DNA from: Vibrio thalassae
GTDB taxonomy: Bacteria; Pseudomonadota; Gammaproteobacteria; Enterobacterales; Vibrionaceae
Assembly: GCF_900089835.1 (NCBI RefSeq)
Contig: NZ_OANU01000063.1
Span: 1 to 43,272 of the forward strand
Length of the DNA: 43,272 bases
Direction: 5' to 3'
The first letter of the stretch is position 1. Each line of letters starts with the position of its first letter. Below the pieces are notes generated by a model, which did not search any database, was not told where the DNA came from, and saw only the letters and a list, made by a program, of their open reading frames with translations. Positions 18,402 through 27,450 of the stretch are shown here, piece after piece. The position numbers and the translations under genes are program-made.

Positions 18402-19238
18402 CTATGTTGGCTTAGAAAGTAGTTGAAATTGTCGAATCGCTTCCTTAGTGACCAAAGGCATCACTTTTTTCATGAAGTAAATACGGTCGAATTTACTCAA
18501 CTCATTGTTCATAGCTTCTCTCAAGCCAAACCCAAACGCTTGCCGTAGACAGGTCCCTATATTAAATTTTGCTACCGAGGTTTGTTTCAATTTCAAAATG
18601 TCCGACGCTTTGATGCCACTGGTTCCATGGATGACGAGCGGAACTTTCACAAGTTCAGCAATTCTATCAAGACGTTCGTGGTCGATCTCACTGCTAACAC
18701 TTGTTAGGCGATGGACATTACCAATGGACACGGCAACACAGTCCACCCCACTATCTTCGACGTAGCGAGCAGCTTCCTCAGGTTGTGTATAGATAGACTT
18801 GATGTGGTCTCTACCTTCCTGGTAAGGGACAGAGCCTATTTCTCCTTCAACTGATGCTCCAAAAAGTTTCGCAACTTCCACCACATGCTTGCTTCGAGCA
18901 ATATTCTCATCCAATGATAATTGAGAGCCATCAAACATCACTGAGCTAAAGCCAGCATTTAGAGCATTGAACACAATCTTTTCTTCATAACAATGGTCAA
19001 GATGCAAGCACACCGGAACAGAGCTTTTTCTTGCTAACGGTAACATTATTGAGGCTGCAGTCTCAACACCATAAAACTCAATAACATCTTTGTTACAAGC
19101 CAGAATCACGGCACGACTCATTTGCTCTGCAGCCTCTACTACCGCTCTAGCATCTTCGTAACCAAAAACATTGAAACACGGCACCGCATAGGAAGACTTT
19201 GAGGCCATAGGAAGCATATCATTTAAATTCCAAAGCAT
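18402..19238 (-). CDS. iolJ: Class II aldolase, IolJ-like
   Basis: This 278-residue zinc aldolase belongs to the fructose-bisphosphate/tagatose-bisphosphate aldolase family. The catalytic and metal residues are in HLDHCYE (D81, H82), GEIG (E133), GNVH (H176) and VIHGTSGI (H204). AKFNIGT forms the phosphate-binding end. In this operon it most likely splits 2-deoxy-5-keto-gluconate 6-phosphate into dihydroxyacetone phosphate and malonate semialdehyde. It lies 9 bases after the iolB paralogue and 31 bases before iolI. GAGG is 7 bases before ATG. Confidence 0.82.
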   Translation of the reverse strand: MLWNLNDMLPMASKSSYAVPCFNVFGYEDARAVVEAAEQMSRAVILACNKDVIEFYGVETAASIMLPLARKSSVPVCLHLDHCYEEKIVFNALNAGFSSVMFDGSQLSLDENIARSKHVVEVAKLFGASVEGEIGSVPYQEGRDHIKSIYTQPEEAARYVEDSGVDCVAVSIGNVHRLTSVSSEIDHERLDRIAELVKVPLVIHGTSGIKASDILKLKQTSVAKFNIGTCLRQAFGFGLREAMNNELSKFDRIYFMKKVMPLVTKEAIRQFQLLSKPT

Positions 19239-19247
19239 GACTCAACC

Positions 19248-20117
19248 TCACTTAAACTTAGCTATCATGTCTTTAATACCCGGAATAGTGTCCACTTGAT
19301 ACTTGTGATGCGGGTCGAAATGTTGGATCAATGACTTACTAGACTTACCCACAATAATCGTAAAGTAATACATCTCATAACCTGGCGCTGCAACGCTAGG
19401 GTGGTATCCCTTATCAATAGCAATGACGGAACCTGTTTTGACATGATAAACAGGACCACAATCATCTTCATGCTCATACAAAAATTGCGCGCCAAAGCCA
19501 ATATCAGGATTGAATCTGAATTGGTATACCTCTTGATACAAAGTCTCGCGACTACCATCTTGATAAGTGCGGTCTTCATCATGCTTGTGAGGAGGAAAGC
19601 CCGACCACCCACCAGCTCCGACAGTAAACAGCTCACTGACCAACAGACGTCCTCGTTTTTCTGTATTAGTTTGCCCCAATATATGCTTTATTTTACGGTG
19701 CGTTTTGGTTTCGTCAGAACCGTACTGAATCATATCTACACTGTCTGATCTGACGCAAAAGGGCTCTAAGGTTTCTTCGTATTGTCCGCCAGCGATTAAC
19801 ACGTCTGCTCGGTCGCTAATACAATGAATTTTGGCTTCGTAGCCAACGGGAACATAAACGGACTCTGGTTCGCCGTCCCACACAGATGGTCTAGAACCAA
19901 TATGCTCAAACTGATGGATGTTATTATTGAGGCTGACGGTAATATGGCACGTTCCACTAGCAAGGACGACTAAGGATTCGTAACCCTGCAATGTGTATGT
20001 GAACTCTTCTCCTTTGCTGAGCATAACTTGGTTAAAATAACAAAGCGGCGTAGTATCATCATTGATGTTGATAATAGGCTCGTTATTATTGTCATATGGT
20101 GGGATATGCTTGCCCAT
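19248..20117 (-). CDS. Divergent IolB-family isomerase (5-deoxyglucuronate isomerase paralogue)
   Basis: This 289-residue bicupin of the IolB family has predicted metal ligands H177 and H179 (FPPHKHDED), E196 (YQEVYQF) and H239 (DKGYHPS), all kept. The sequence departs from canonical IolB over much of the N-terminal half and in the motif after the Glu (QFRF rather than YHR). A canonical IolB is encoded in the same operon at 22200, so this copy may act on a different deoxy-uronic acid. AAAGGAG is 6 bases before ATG, and iolC ends 11 bases upstream. Confidence 0.75.
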   Translation of the reverse strand: MGKHIPPYDNNNEPIININDDTTPLCYFNQVMLSKGEEFTYTLQGYESLVVLASGTCHITVSLNNNIHQFEHIGSRPSVWDGEPESVYVPVGYEAKIHCISDRADVLIAGGQYEETLEPFCVRSDSVDMIQYGSDETKTHRKIKHILGQTNTEKRGRLLVSELFTVGAGGWSGFPPHKHDEDRTYQDGSRETLYQEVYQFRFNPDIGFGAQFLYEHEDDCGPVYHVKTGSVIAIDKGYHPSVAAPGYEMYYFTIIVGKSSKSLIQHFDPHHKYQVDTIPGIKDMIAKFK

Positions 20118-20128
20118 GGTTTGCTCCT

Positions 20129-21124
20129 TTAACTTTGTTCATTGCAACTTATAAAAGACGTTAGCTCATCCAATGTCGGCATCGCTTCTGTACAATTATC
20201 ACTGGCAACGTTAATTGCCGCTGCGCCAGAGCCAAGTCGCACTCCCTCCTCAAGAGCTCCACCAGCTATAAGATGCGACAATAACGCACCGGCAAAAGCA
20301 TCTCCGGCTCCAAATGGTTTATTCACTTTCACTCGGAAAATCCCCTGCTCAAATCGAGTTCCGTCTCTACAATATACCTTGCAACCCAACTCACCTGCTT
20401 TGACGACGACAATTTGAACATGTTGGTGCTGAAGCACAAGTTTAGCTGTTACATCATCGTCTTTGTTATCTGAGCGCATTAACGACTCCATAACGTTGAA
20501 TTCCTCACGATTTCCGATGATGATGTCTGATAACCCAACGGCAAGTTGGTAATATAGCGCGGCATCTGCCTTATGACGCCAAGAGTATGGGCGATAATCG
20601 AGGTCAAGTACCACCAACGTATTATGTTGTCGTGCATACTGCATCGCGAGCAGTGCAGCTTCTCTGCTTGGACTCTTCGACAGGGCCGTTCCGGTAACCA
20701 CCAATACTTTTGAGTTGGCGATATAGTCAACGTCAATATCTTCGGGCTTGATTGTCAAATCAGAGGCATCATTTCGATAGATCAACACAGAGCAATCCCC
20801 CGGTTTCATTTCCGTAAACGCCACCGAGGTTCTTGAACCTGTGTCATCTAAAGATATCCCTCTTAGGTCAATACCATTGGAACCGAGATATGCGAGGACA
20901 TATTTCCCAAATGGGTCATCCGAAACACAGCTGATCATTCCGACGTTTTTGCCAAGTTTACTCATCGCAATGGCGATATTCGCAGCAGAACCTCCCACGA
21001 ATTTTCTGAACCCTGCTACTTTGTCCATAGAGGTGCCAGACTCGGCTGAATATAAATCAACCCCTGCACGCCCCAATACAATCGCATCCATATACCTATC
21101 TGAAACTACGTCTAATGTTTTCAT
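20129..21124 (-). CDS. iolC: 5-dehydro-2-deoxygluconokinase, single-domain form
   Basis: This 331-residue PfkB/ribokinase-type kinase carries FVGGSAANIAIA (42-53), the nucleotide and substrate motif GAGDAFAGAL (272-281) and an LDLDYRP segment shared with the large IolC. It phosphorylates 2-deoxy-5-keto-gluconate. Unlike the fusion protein at 12958 it lacks the DUF2090 domain; the separate aldolase gene two positions downstream can serve instead. Its ATG overlaps the iolG TGA (ATGA), so translation is coupled. Confidence 0.87.
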   Translation of the reverse strand: MKTLDVVSDRYMDAIVLGRAGVDLYSAESGTSMDKVAGFRKFVGGSAANIAIAMSKLGKNVGMISCVSDDPFGKYVLAYLGSNGIDLRGISLDDTGSRTSVAFTEMKPGDCSVLIYRNDASDLTIKPEDIDVDYIANSKVLVVTGTALSKSPSREAALLAMQYARQHNTLVVLDLDYRPYSWRHKADAALYYQLAVGLSDIIIGNREEFNVMESLMRSDNKDDDVTAKLVLQHQHVQIVVVKAGELGCKVYCRDGTRFEQGIFRVKVNKPFGAGDAFAGALLSHLIAGGALEEGVRLGSGAAAINVASDNCTEAMPTLDELTSFISCNEQS

Positions 21125-22116
21125 GACTTTGACAGTTCAATTCTTTGACCAGTTTTGAAAGACAATAAACTTGCTTCGGCTAGAAGCATTGCTTTCAAGC
21201 CAGCGTCTCCATCACATGTATTTGGAACACCGCCATTAAATACGTCCACAAAATATTGCAGTTCCATTTGATACGCTTCTTTATATCTCTCAAGGAAAAA
21301 ATCTAGAGGCTTTTCTGCCATACATCCCTCTGCACTCCAGACTTGGAGCAATGAAGATTTGACATTCTCTGCTTTGATGAGTCCTTTTGAGCCATGAAAT
21401 TCGATACGCTGGTCATAACCATAGCCAGAACGTCGGCTGTTTATGATTGTAGCCAAACCGCCACACGCGAATTCGAGAGTAACCATTGCTGTGTCAATGT
21501 CACCCTCCTGTTCTATTCTTTTATCGACTAAACATCTACCAGAGGCGCTGACGGCGAGAACATCTTGGTCGAATAAAAACCGAGCCATATCAAAATCATG
21601 AATAGTCATGTCTTTGAACATTCCACCAGATGCTCTTATATATTCACTAGGTGGTGCTTGCGGGTCTCTCGATATGATCACCAAAGACTCTGGATTACCA
21701 ATTTTGTTTTCAGAAACAGCTTGTTTTAACTTAGCAAAATTTGGATCAAAGCGTCGATTAAAGCCGATCATAAACAGTGCATTCTCTTGCTTAACGACAG
21801 CTAAACACTCCCGTACTTTCTGAGACGACAAATCTATCGGCTTTTCACAAAAGATGGCTTTTTGATGACGAGCTGCTAGCTCGATCAGAGTCGCATGAGT
21901 GTCCGTTGGTGAACAAATAAAAACGGCGTCAATCTCCTCACTTTTGAGCGCATATTCGGTTTCAACGACTGACGCATCAAAGCTATCGGCAAGCTCTTGT
22001 GCGGAGGGTTTGTGAGGATCAACGACATGTACTAAGCGGCAAAGTGGATGTGCATTGATGTTGCTAGCGTGGATTCTCCCAATACGTCCCGATCCAAACA
22101 GCGCGATGTTTATCAT
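21121..22116 (-). CDS. iolG: Inositol 2-dehydrogenase, IolG type
   Basis: This 331-residue Gfo/Idh/MocA oxidoreductase has the Rossmann motif GSGRIGRIHA at 8-17, CEKP with the active-site Lys at 90-93, and FKDMTIHDFDMARF (about 167-180), whose Asp and His residues form the catalytic site of IolG. It oxidises myo-inositol (some homologues also D-chiro-inositol) to the ketone with NAD. It follows iolB by 83 bases and overlaps the kinase gene by 4 bases. A second dehydrogenase lies at 31874. Confidence 0.88.
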   Translation of the reverse strand: MINIALFGSGRIGRIHASNINAHPLCRLVHVVDPHKPSAQELADSFDASVVETEYALKSEEIDAVFICSPTDTHATLIELAARHQKAIFCEKPIDLSSQKVRECLAVVKQENALFMIGFNRRFDPNFAKLKQAVSENKIGNPESLVIISRDPQAPPSEYIRASGGMFKDMTIHDFDMARFLFDQDVLAVSASGRCLVDKRIEQEGDIDTAMVTLEFACGGLATIINSRRSGYGYDQRIEFHGSKGLIKAENVKSSLLQVWSAEGCMAEKPLDFFLERYKEAYQMELQYFVDVFNGGVPNTCDGDAGLKAMLLAEASLLSFKTGQRIELSKS

Positions 22117-22199
22117 AATAGTCCCTTCGTATGATTTCAGTTATGTTTTTTGTCCACGTTATTAAGTTGCCTTAATTTGCCCTGTGAGTATTAGTCCGG

Positions 22200-23030
22200 C
22201 TATTTGTCCGTTAACTTGTGAACGTATTTTTCTGTATTTATCCAAGCATGGTCTTCTTCCCATGAGAACAACCATTTTCTGTGTGGTCCCGCCATAACAT
22301 TCAAATAGTAACTGTCATAGCCTGCAATGGTGGCGACAGGATGATAACCACGTGGCACAAGCACAACGTCTCCATCATACACCGCCATACTCTCATCTAA
22401 GTCGCGAGAATCAGTGTAAACTCTTTGAAAACAGAATCCTTGAGTCGGGTTTAACCTATGGTAGTAGGTCTCTTCAAGCTGTGTCTCTTTTCCAACTACG
22501 GCAGTATCATGTTTATGACTCGGGTAAGAGCTTGTGCACCCCTCATTGGTGAAGACTTCTACGACCAAAAGACTGTCTGCGTCAGCACAATCAGGCAGGA
22601 TGTTGTGAACAAGACGTTGATTATTACCTTGTCCTCTGAACTCAACCCCAACATCCTTGGGGCCAATCAAACGACTCGGGTAGCTACCTTTTCCGGGCGC
22701 TTTACACACAGCAACTTCAGCGTCTGTCAAGGCAGTTATACCAACGTTATCACCGTTGGTGACGTAGATTGAGCAAGGTGGAATTTTCTCGAATGGAGAC
22801 ATTCGCTTACCTATTTCAACCGGTGTAATATCATTGATCTCCGCACTGACTTTTCCGGATATCAAAACCAAGCATTGCTCGTTATGAGCATCTACCAACT
22901 CTAATCTGTCACCCTCTTGTATTCGATACACCTGAAAGCTAACGTGAGACCACCCAGCGGTTTCTGGTGTGATATTTTGAATCAGAGATCCCTCATTATT
23001 GGTACGCTTTCTCAACAATTTTCCTGTCAT
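22200..23030 (-). CDS. iolB: 5-deoxyglucuronate isomerase IolB (canonical)
   Basis: This 276-residue bicupin isomerase converts 5-deoxy-glucuronate to 2-deoxy-5-keto-gluconate. Metal ligands are H172 and H174 (YPSHKHD), E187 (LEETYYHR) and H230 (VPRGYHPV). The end motif YYLNVMAGP is typical of IolB. I chose ATG 23030 because GGGAGG lies 8 bases upstream; the longer frame to 23072 has no such site. It is the first gene of the iol operon. The predicted RpiR operator at 23085 lies 55 bases upstream and is shared with the divergent dioxygenase. Confidence 0.9.
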   Translation of the reverse strand: MTGKLLRKRTNNEGSLIQNITPETAGWSHVSFQVYRIQEGDRLELVDAHNEQCLVLISGKVSAEINDITPVEIGKRMSPFEKIPPCSIYVTNGDNVGITALTDAEVAVCKAPGKGSYPSRLIGPKDVGVEFRGQGNNQRLVHNILPDCADADSLLVVEVFTNEGCTSSYPSHKHDTAVVGKETQLEETYYHRLNPTQGFCFQRVYTDSRDLDESMAVYDGDVVLVPRGYHPVATIAGYDSYYLNVMAGPHRKWLFSWEEDHAWINTEKYVHKLTDK

Positions 23031-23084
23031 ACTTTTCACCTCCCACAGACAAGTATAGAACACATATTTCAAACCATGCTATAA

Positions 23085-23100
23085 TGAAAAAATTATTTCA
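23085..23100. promoter_or_regulatory. Predicted RpiR/IolR operator between iolB and the dioxygenase gene
   Basis: TGAAAAAATTATTTCA matches TGAAAT-N4-ATTTCA with one mismatch. It lies 55 bases before the iolB start and 25 bases before the start of the divergent PhyH-type gene, so one site could control both. Confidence 0.6.
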
Positions 23101-23124
23101 ACCTTAATATTCAGAAGGCAGGCA

Positions 23125-24273
23125 ATGTTTTTTAACCAAAATGAATTACACAGCACACCAGATAATTTGCGGACGACTTGCTCCAAGAGTGTTGATTCAA
23201 GCAGTTATCCGCTCTCATCAGGTGTTCACAAAAACGTTGTGATTTATGAATCCAAAACATTCTATGAACAGAGTGATATTACGATTCTTCAGACAGAGAT
23301 AGCGAAAGTACTACAGTCAGGTCCCGGAGTATTTCTAATAAAAAATGCTTGGTCAGACACCAAGTTATTAAGCGATATGACAAATATTTTCTGGCAGATC
23401 ATCGAACAAGAGTCCGACAACAATCAAGGTGACCATTTCGGTTCAAACACCCAACAGGCAAATGCACGTGTTTGGAATAGTTTTCAAAAGTGTGCAATGT
23501 TAGAACCCGAACTTTTCGTCCACTATTTCTCAAACCCTGTATTAATGTGGGTAAGTCAAGCATGGCTCGGCCCACACTACCAAGTTACCGCGCAAGTCAA
23601 CATTGTATTACCCGGAGGGCAATCACAAACGCCTCATAGGGATTACCACATGGGCTTTCAAGATTCGACTGCTCTACTTGACTTTCCTACTCACACCCAT
23701 AACTTGACACCTTTTCTAACTCTACAAGGTGCGGTGGCTCATTCTGATATGCCTTTAGAATCAGGACCTACAAAGTTACTACCCTTCTCCCATCAAGTTG
23801 CTGAAGGCTATATCGGTTTCCACCAGCAAGCCTGTAAAGACTATTTTACTGAGCACGCCGTTCAAATACCCTTGGAACGTGGTGACGCACTCTTTTTCAA
23901 TCCTGCGCTCTATCATGCAGCTGGATCAAACTTGTCATCCAACATTAATAGATGTGCAAACTTACTCCAAATATCATCAGTCTATGCAAAGCCGATGGAA
24001 TTTATAAATCACAAAGAGATATGTCTAGCCGCTTACCCAACACTGCAAAGTTTTTGGAAAAGGCCCTTTTTCACCCCCGCACAAAGGCTGGCTATTTTGA
24101 CTGCGATTACTGATGGTTACCCATTTCCTACGAATCTGGATCTTGATCCACCCGTAAACAGTATTTCCCCTCCAACTGGTTATCAATTGTTAGCACAAGC
24201 CTTGGAAGAAAATTGGGACAAGGAAGAGTTTCACCAACAGTTATTGGTTTTGATGGCCAAAAAGCGCTCTTAA
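23125..24273 (+). CDS. PhyH-family Fe(II)/2-oxoglutarate dioxygenase in the inositol cluster
   Basis: This 382-residue protein of the phytanoyl-CoA dioxygenase family has the facial triad HxD at H171-D173 (TPHRDYHMGF) and a distal His at H264 (NPALYHAAG). R276 (INRCANLLQIS) is placed to hold 2-oxoglutarate. No signal peptide or membrane segment is seen, so it is probably cytosolic. AAGGCAGG precedes ATG. It diverges from the iol operon and shares its predicted operator, so it should respond to inositol. The substrate is unknown; hydroxylation or O-demethylation of a modified inositol is an inference from context only. Confidence 0.82.
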   Translation: MFFNQNELHSTPDNLRTTCSKSVDSSSYPLSSGVHKNVVIYESKTFYEQSDITILQTEIAKVLQSGPGVFLIKNAWSDTKLLSDMTNIFWQIIEQESDNNQGDHFGSNTQQANARVWNSFQKCAMLEPELFVHYFSNPVLMWVSQAWLGPHYQVTAQVNIVLPGGQSQTPHRDYHMGFQDSTALLDFPTHTHNLTPFLTLQGAVAHSDMPLESGPTKLLPFSHQVAEGYIGFHQQACKDYFTEHAVQIPLERGDALFFNPALYHAAGSNLSSNINRCANLLQISSVYAKPMEFINHKEICLAAYPTLQSFWKRPFFTPAQRLAILTAITDGYPFPTNLDLDPPVNSISPPTGYQLLAQALEENWDKEEFHQQLLVLMAKKRS

Positions 24274-24351
24274 CGACATAGCATCAGTGCGCTGACTCTA
24301 GATTATTGATGCCTTAGATAGTGCTAACCGCAGCATTTTTGGGCGGCATAG

Positions 24352-25377
24352 CTATCTGAGAGAGCCTCTTTTGATTGGGACACAAGGTAGAGTGGACGAT
24401 TGAGGTAGTAATGAGATGTCCTCAATACGCCTAAACAACAATTCAATGGTTCTTTTAACCATGTCTACGTAGGGCTGCTGTATAGTAGTCAAGTTATAGG
24501 CGGGGCTGCGTGACAACTGAATATCGTCGACGCCAACAATACCCACATCGTTCGGAATATCCAACTTGATAACATACTTGATAGCATCTATGCCACCGCA
24601 GGCCATAATGTCATCAGCAAAAAAAACTGAATCCGGTCGTTCGCTCCCCTGAAAGAGTTTTATCATAGATTCATACCCAGCTTGATAACTAAAATCACCG
24701 CCTTCAATGATTTGCCAATTTACGCAATTCTTTGAAACAAGTCGATGCACAAAACCTCTCTGACGCTCCAAAGAAACTAAAGCATCTCTTGGACCGCTGA
24801 CAAAAGCCGGGGTGCTATATCCAGACTCAAGAATCAAGTCTGCAGCCATAGCTCCAGCCATAAAATTGTCACACGTAACGTTGTCGCACCGCATAGGTAC
24901 TGTGTTTTTGTTTTTTTCCCGCCCAAATATCACCACCGGAACGTCGTTAACGACGCAACTCTCTAGCAATTCATCGGAGAGAGAAGCAGAAGTGACAATC
25001 AATCCATCAACGCGATATTCCATGACAAGATCAAATGCGGCACTCATGTCCAAGCTCTCATTAACGTTTACCAGCAAACAATGAAAGTTGTATTTTTGAA
25101 TCTCAGAGGTAAAGGCCTCGAGTACTTCGATATAAAACGGGTTATTGAAGTCCGTTATCAATATAGCGATTAGGTTAGAGCTAGATTTGATTGCCCTAGC
25201 CAGTCGATTGGGTTTATAGTTCAAGCGTCCAGCAGCTTCGAACACACGTGTACGCATGTCGTCAGAAATACTCGCATTAGGGTTAAACGCTCGAGATACT
25301 GCAGAAACAGAGACATTTGCAGACTTTGCAACGTCAACAATCGTTACTTTACGTTTTTTTCCTGATCTTGAACTCAC
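24352..25377 (-). CDS. LacI-family transcriptional regulator
   Basis: This 341-residue regulator has an N-terminal helix-turn-helix (TIVDVAKSANVSVSAVSRAF, residues 12-31). It ends in a periplasmic-binding-protein-like effector domain with typical segments (VDGLIVTSAS, VGIVGVDDIQ). The start is GTG with AGGG upstream; no nearby ATG fits. It lies downstream of the ABC transporter genes on the same strand with 234 bases between, so it probably has its own promoter. The likely target is the transporter-iolE operon. Confidence 0.88.
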   Translation of the reverse strand: MSSRSGKKRKVTIVDVAKSANVSVSAVSRAFNPNASISDDMRTRVFEAAGRLNYKPNRLARAIKSSSNLIAILITDFNNPFYIEVLEAFTSEIQKYNFHCLLVNVNESLDMSAAFDLVMEYRVDGLIVTSASLSDELLESCVVNDVPVVIFGREKNKNTVPMRCDNVTCDNFMAGAMAADLILESGYSTPAFVSGPRDALVSLERQRGFVHRLVSKNCVNWQIIEGGDFSYQAGYESMIKLFQGSERPDSVFFADDIMACGGIDAIKYVIKLDIPNDVGIVGVDDIQLSRSPAYNLTTIQQPYVDMVKRTIELLFRRIEDISLLPQSSTLPCVPIKRGSLR

Positions 25378-25545
25378 GAAGTACCCTATCCTACAGCCTT
25401 AAATTTTAATTAGATATCTCGCCTTGATCATATCTCTGTGAAATACGCGTTATCAAAGCAAACGTATAAGGAGGTTGATTAACAAGCTATATTACTTGTT
25501 AGAATGGAAGATAAACCTGAATGACTGCTCTTGTTTGTCCGCACA

Positions 25546-25589
25546 CTACATTCACTGATAACAACATGTTTACCTAACAGTGAATGTAG
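25546..25589. repeat. 12-bp perfect inverted repeat between the LacI gene and the ABC transporter genes
   Basis: CTACATTCACTG (25546-25557) and CAGTGAATGTAG (25578-25589) enclose a 20-base loop, 23 bases after the binding-protein stop codon. No T-run follows on either strand, so it may stabilise or process the mRNA end rather than terminate it. The loop contains ATGTTTACCT, also found at the iolE start (29518-29527). Confidence 0.65.
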
Positions 25590-25611
25590 ATGCGAAGATA
25601 TTGAGCTTCAA

Positions 25612-26577
25612 TTAACGGTATTCACCCGCTAGCTGCTCTACCAATTCAACGTTGTCTTTAGTTACAAAGCCTGGGCCAGAGTTAATGTGATTGGATGGAA
25701 TAACGCCATAACGATTGTACAACGTCAAAGCTACTACTGGTAAATAGCCTTGTAAAAACGGTTGCTGGTCGATACCCCACTGTATGTTGCCATCTTTGAT
25801 TCCTTGCGCAATTTCATTACTAAGGTCGAATGTCCCAAAATAGATTTTGCCCAACTGACGGTTCTTCTCCAATGCTCGTAGAGTAGGATGAGCAGATGTT
25901 GGTCCAAGAGTCAGGATCGCATCAGTGTCAGGGTTAGCTCTTAGGTATGCGGACACTTTCTTTTCGATACCAGTAGGATCCTGCCCTACATCAATCATCT
26001 GATTACCAAGCTCAATGCCTAACGCATCAGCAAAACCTTGACAACGCTCAACTGAAGAAGGGTTAGTAATATAATGGTTCACACACACAAAACTCTCGAC
26101 ACCATCTGCTTTCGCTTTTTTACCAGCACCGAAGCCGGCATCATATTCTGGCTGACCAACGTGCAACATCGCACCAACCGCTTCACTCTGCTCATGGGTT
26201 CCCGAATTAATGGTAACTACCGGAATACCCTTTTTCTGCGCTTTGGCGAGTGCACCTTTGAGTACATCATAATCCGCCAAAGTCGTGATAATACCATCAG
26301 GGTTTGATGCGATCGTTTGCTCTAAAATTCTGGCCATATCAGCTAAATCACCAGAAGGCGGATTACGATACTCCACAACGACATCAAGCTGATCACCAGA
26401 TAGTTTGATGGCATTTTTAATCGTATTCCACCAAGAGTCTGAGTCAGGTGCGTGGCTGACCAGTACGATTCTCTCCTGTTCTGCTGACACGGGTGCAACG
26501 TTAACTGACAAAGCAATTGCGATTGCACCTACTAACTTAGATGTATTAGATACGACTTTACGTAATACTGTTTTCAT
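25612..26577 (-). CDS. ABC transporter periplasmic sugar/inositol-binding protein
   Basis: This 321-residue type I periplasmic binding protein (ribose/inositol group) has a signal peptide, with a basic start, a hydrophobic core at 16-30 and likely cleavage after VSA (32). The domain motifs DGIITTLADYD and GIPVVTINSG follow. It delivers the ligand to the membrane complex encoded just upstream. It is the last gene of iolE-permease-ATPase-binding protein, and the context makes inositol the likely ligand. GGAG is 8 bases before ATG. Confidence 0.87.
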   Translation of the reverse strand: MKTVLRKVVSNTSKLVGAIAIALSVNVAPVSAEQERIVLVSHAPDSDSWWNTIKNAIKLSGDQLDVVVEYRNPPSGDLADMARILEQTIASNPDGIITTLADYDVLKGALAKAQKKGIPVVTINSGTHEQSEAVGAMLHVGQPEYDAGFGAGKKAKADGVESFVCVNHYITNPSSVERCQGFADALGIELGNQMIDVGQDPTGIEKKVSAYLRANPDTDAILTLGPTSAHPTLRALEKNRQLGKIYFGTFDLSNEIAQGIKDGNIQWGIDQQPFLQGYLPVVALTLYNRYGVIPSNHINSGPGFVTKDNVELVEQLAGEYR

Positions 26578-26620
26578 CTATATTCTCCATATATTCCCGT
26601 TAGTGGGTTGAACTAGCGCT

Positions 26621-27418
26621 TCAATTATCAGCATCTGCTCTCGCAAATTCTGCTAATTCAGCTTCTAGGGTTTCCAGTTCTTGACCTCCAGACATCATTT
26701 CCAGTAGTTGTTCTCGAGAAATATCATCTTTCTTCCAAGTACCAAGACTTTTGCCTCGATTTAATAGCGTAAATCGGTCACCGATTGGATATGCATGATG
26801 AACATTATGAGTAATTAATATCACAGCTAGCCCTTTACCACGGGCTCGCGCAACTATTTTCAACACATTCGCAGACTGCTTGACGCCAAGCGCCGCTGTT
26901 GGTTCATCAAGGATCAACACTTTCGCACCGAAATGGATAGCACGGGCGATAGCAAGGCATTGTCGTTCTCCACCCGACATCGTCCCTATCGGATGTTCAC
27001 AATTTCTAACGTCGATGCCCATATCGGCCATACCTGCCTTGGTTATTTCGTTCGCACGCTTCGTATCGAATACACTAAATGGTCCGACTTTCTTACATAA
27101 CTCACGTCCCATGAAGAAGTTGCGTGTCGCACTCATCAAAGGCACTAACGCAAGGTCTTGATAGACCGTGGCAATACCTGAATCAAGAGCGTCTCGCGGA
27201 GACTGAAATTCAATCGGTTTGTTATTGAGTAAAAATTCACCCTCTGATGGTTTGTGAACTCCGGCAAGTGTTTTTATAAGCGTTGATTTTCCTGCACCGT
27301 TATCCCCTAACAAGCAATGAACTTCACCCATTTTCACTTTCATGTTGATGTCTTTAAGAGCAATGACGGAGCCGAAAAAGCGACTTACATTTTTTAGCTC
27401 CAAAATATAATTATCCAT
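26621..27418 (-). CDS. ABC transporter ATPase, single-domain CUT2 type
   Basis: At 265 residues it has one ATPase domain: Walker [10 protein letters not shown] (38-46), signature SGGERQ (148-153), Walker B LILDEP (168-173) and the H-loop ITHNVHH. Many CUT2 sugar importers use a fused double ATPase of about 500 residues; this one must dimerise, as in FrcA-type systems. It energises the importer from the cytoplasmic side. It lies 32 bases after the permease gene with GGAGAG before ATG. Confidence 0.9.
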   Translation of the reverse strand: MDNYILELKNVSRFFGSVIALKDINMKVKMGEVHCLLGDNGAGKSTLIKTLAGVHKPSEGEFLLNNKPIEFQSPRDALDSGIATVYQDLALVPLMSATRNFFMGRELCKKVGPFSVFDTKRANEITKAGMADMGIDVRNCEHPIGTMSGGERQCLAIARAIHFGAKVLILDEPTAALGVKQSANVLKIVARARGKGLAVILITHNVHHAYPIGDRFTLLNRGKSLGTWKKDDISREQLLEMMSGGQELETLEAELAEFARADADN

Positions 27419-27450
27419 TGTTATCTCTCCAGTTATCGAGCGGATGAAGT

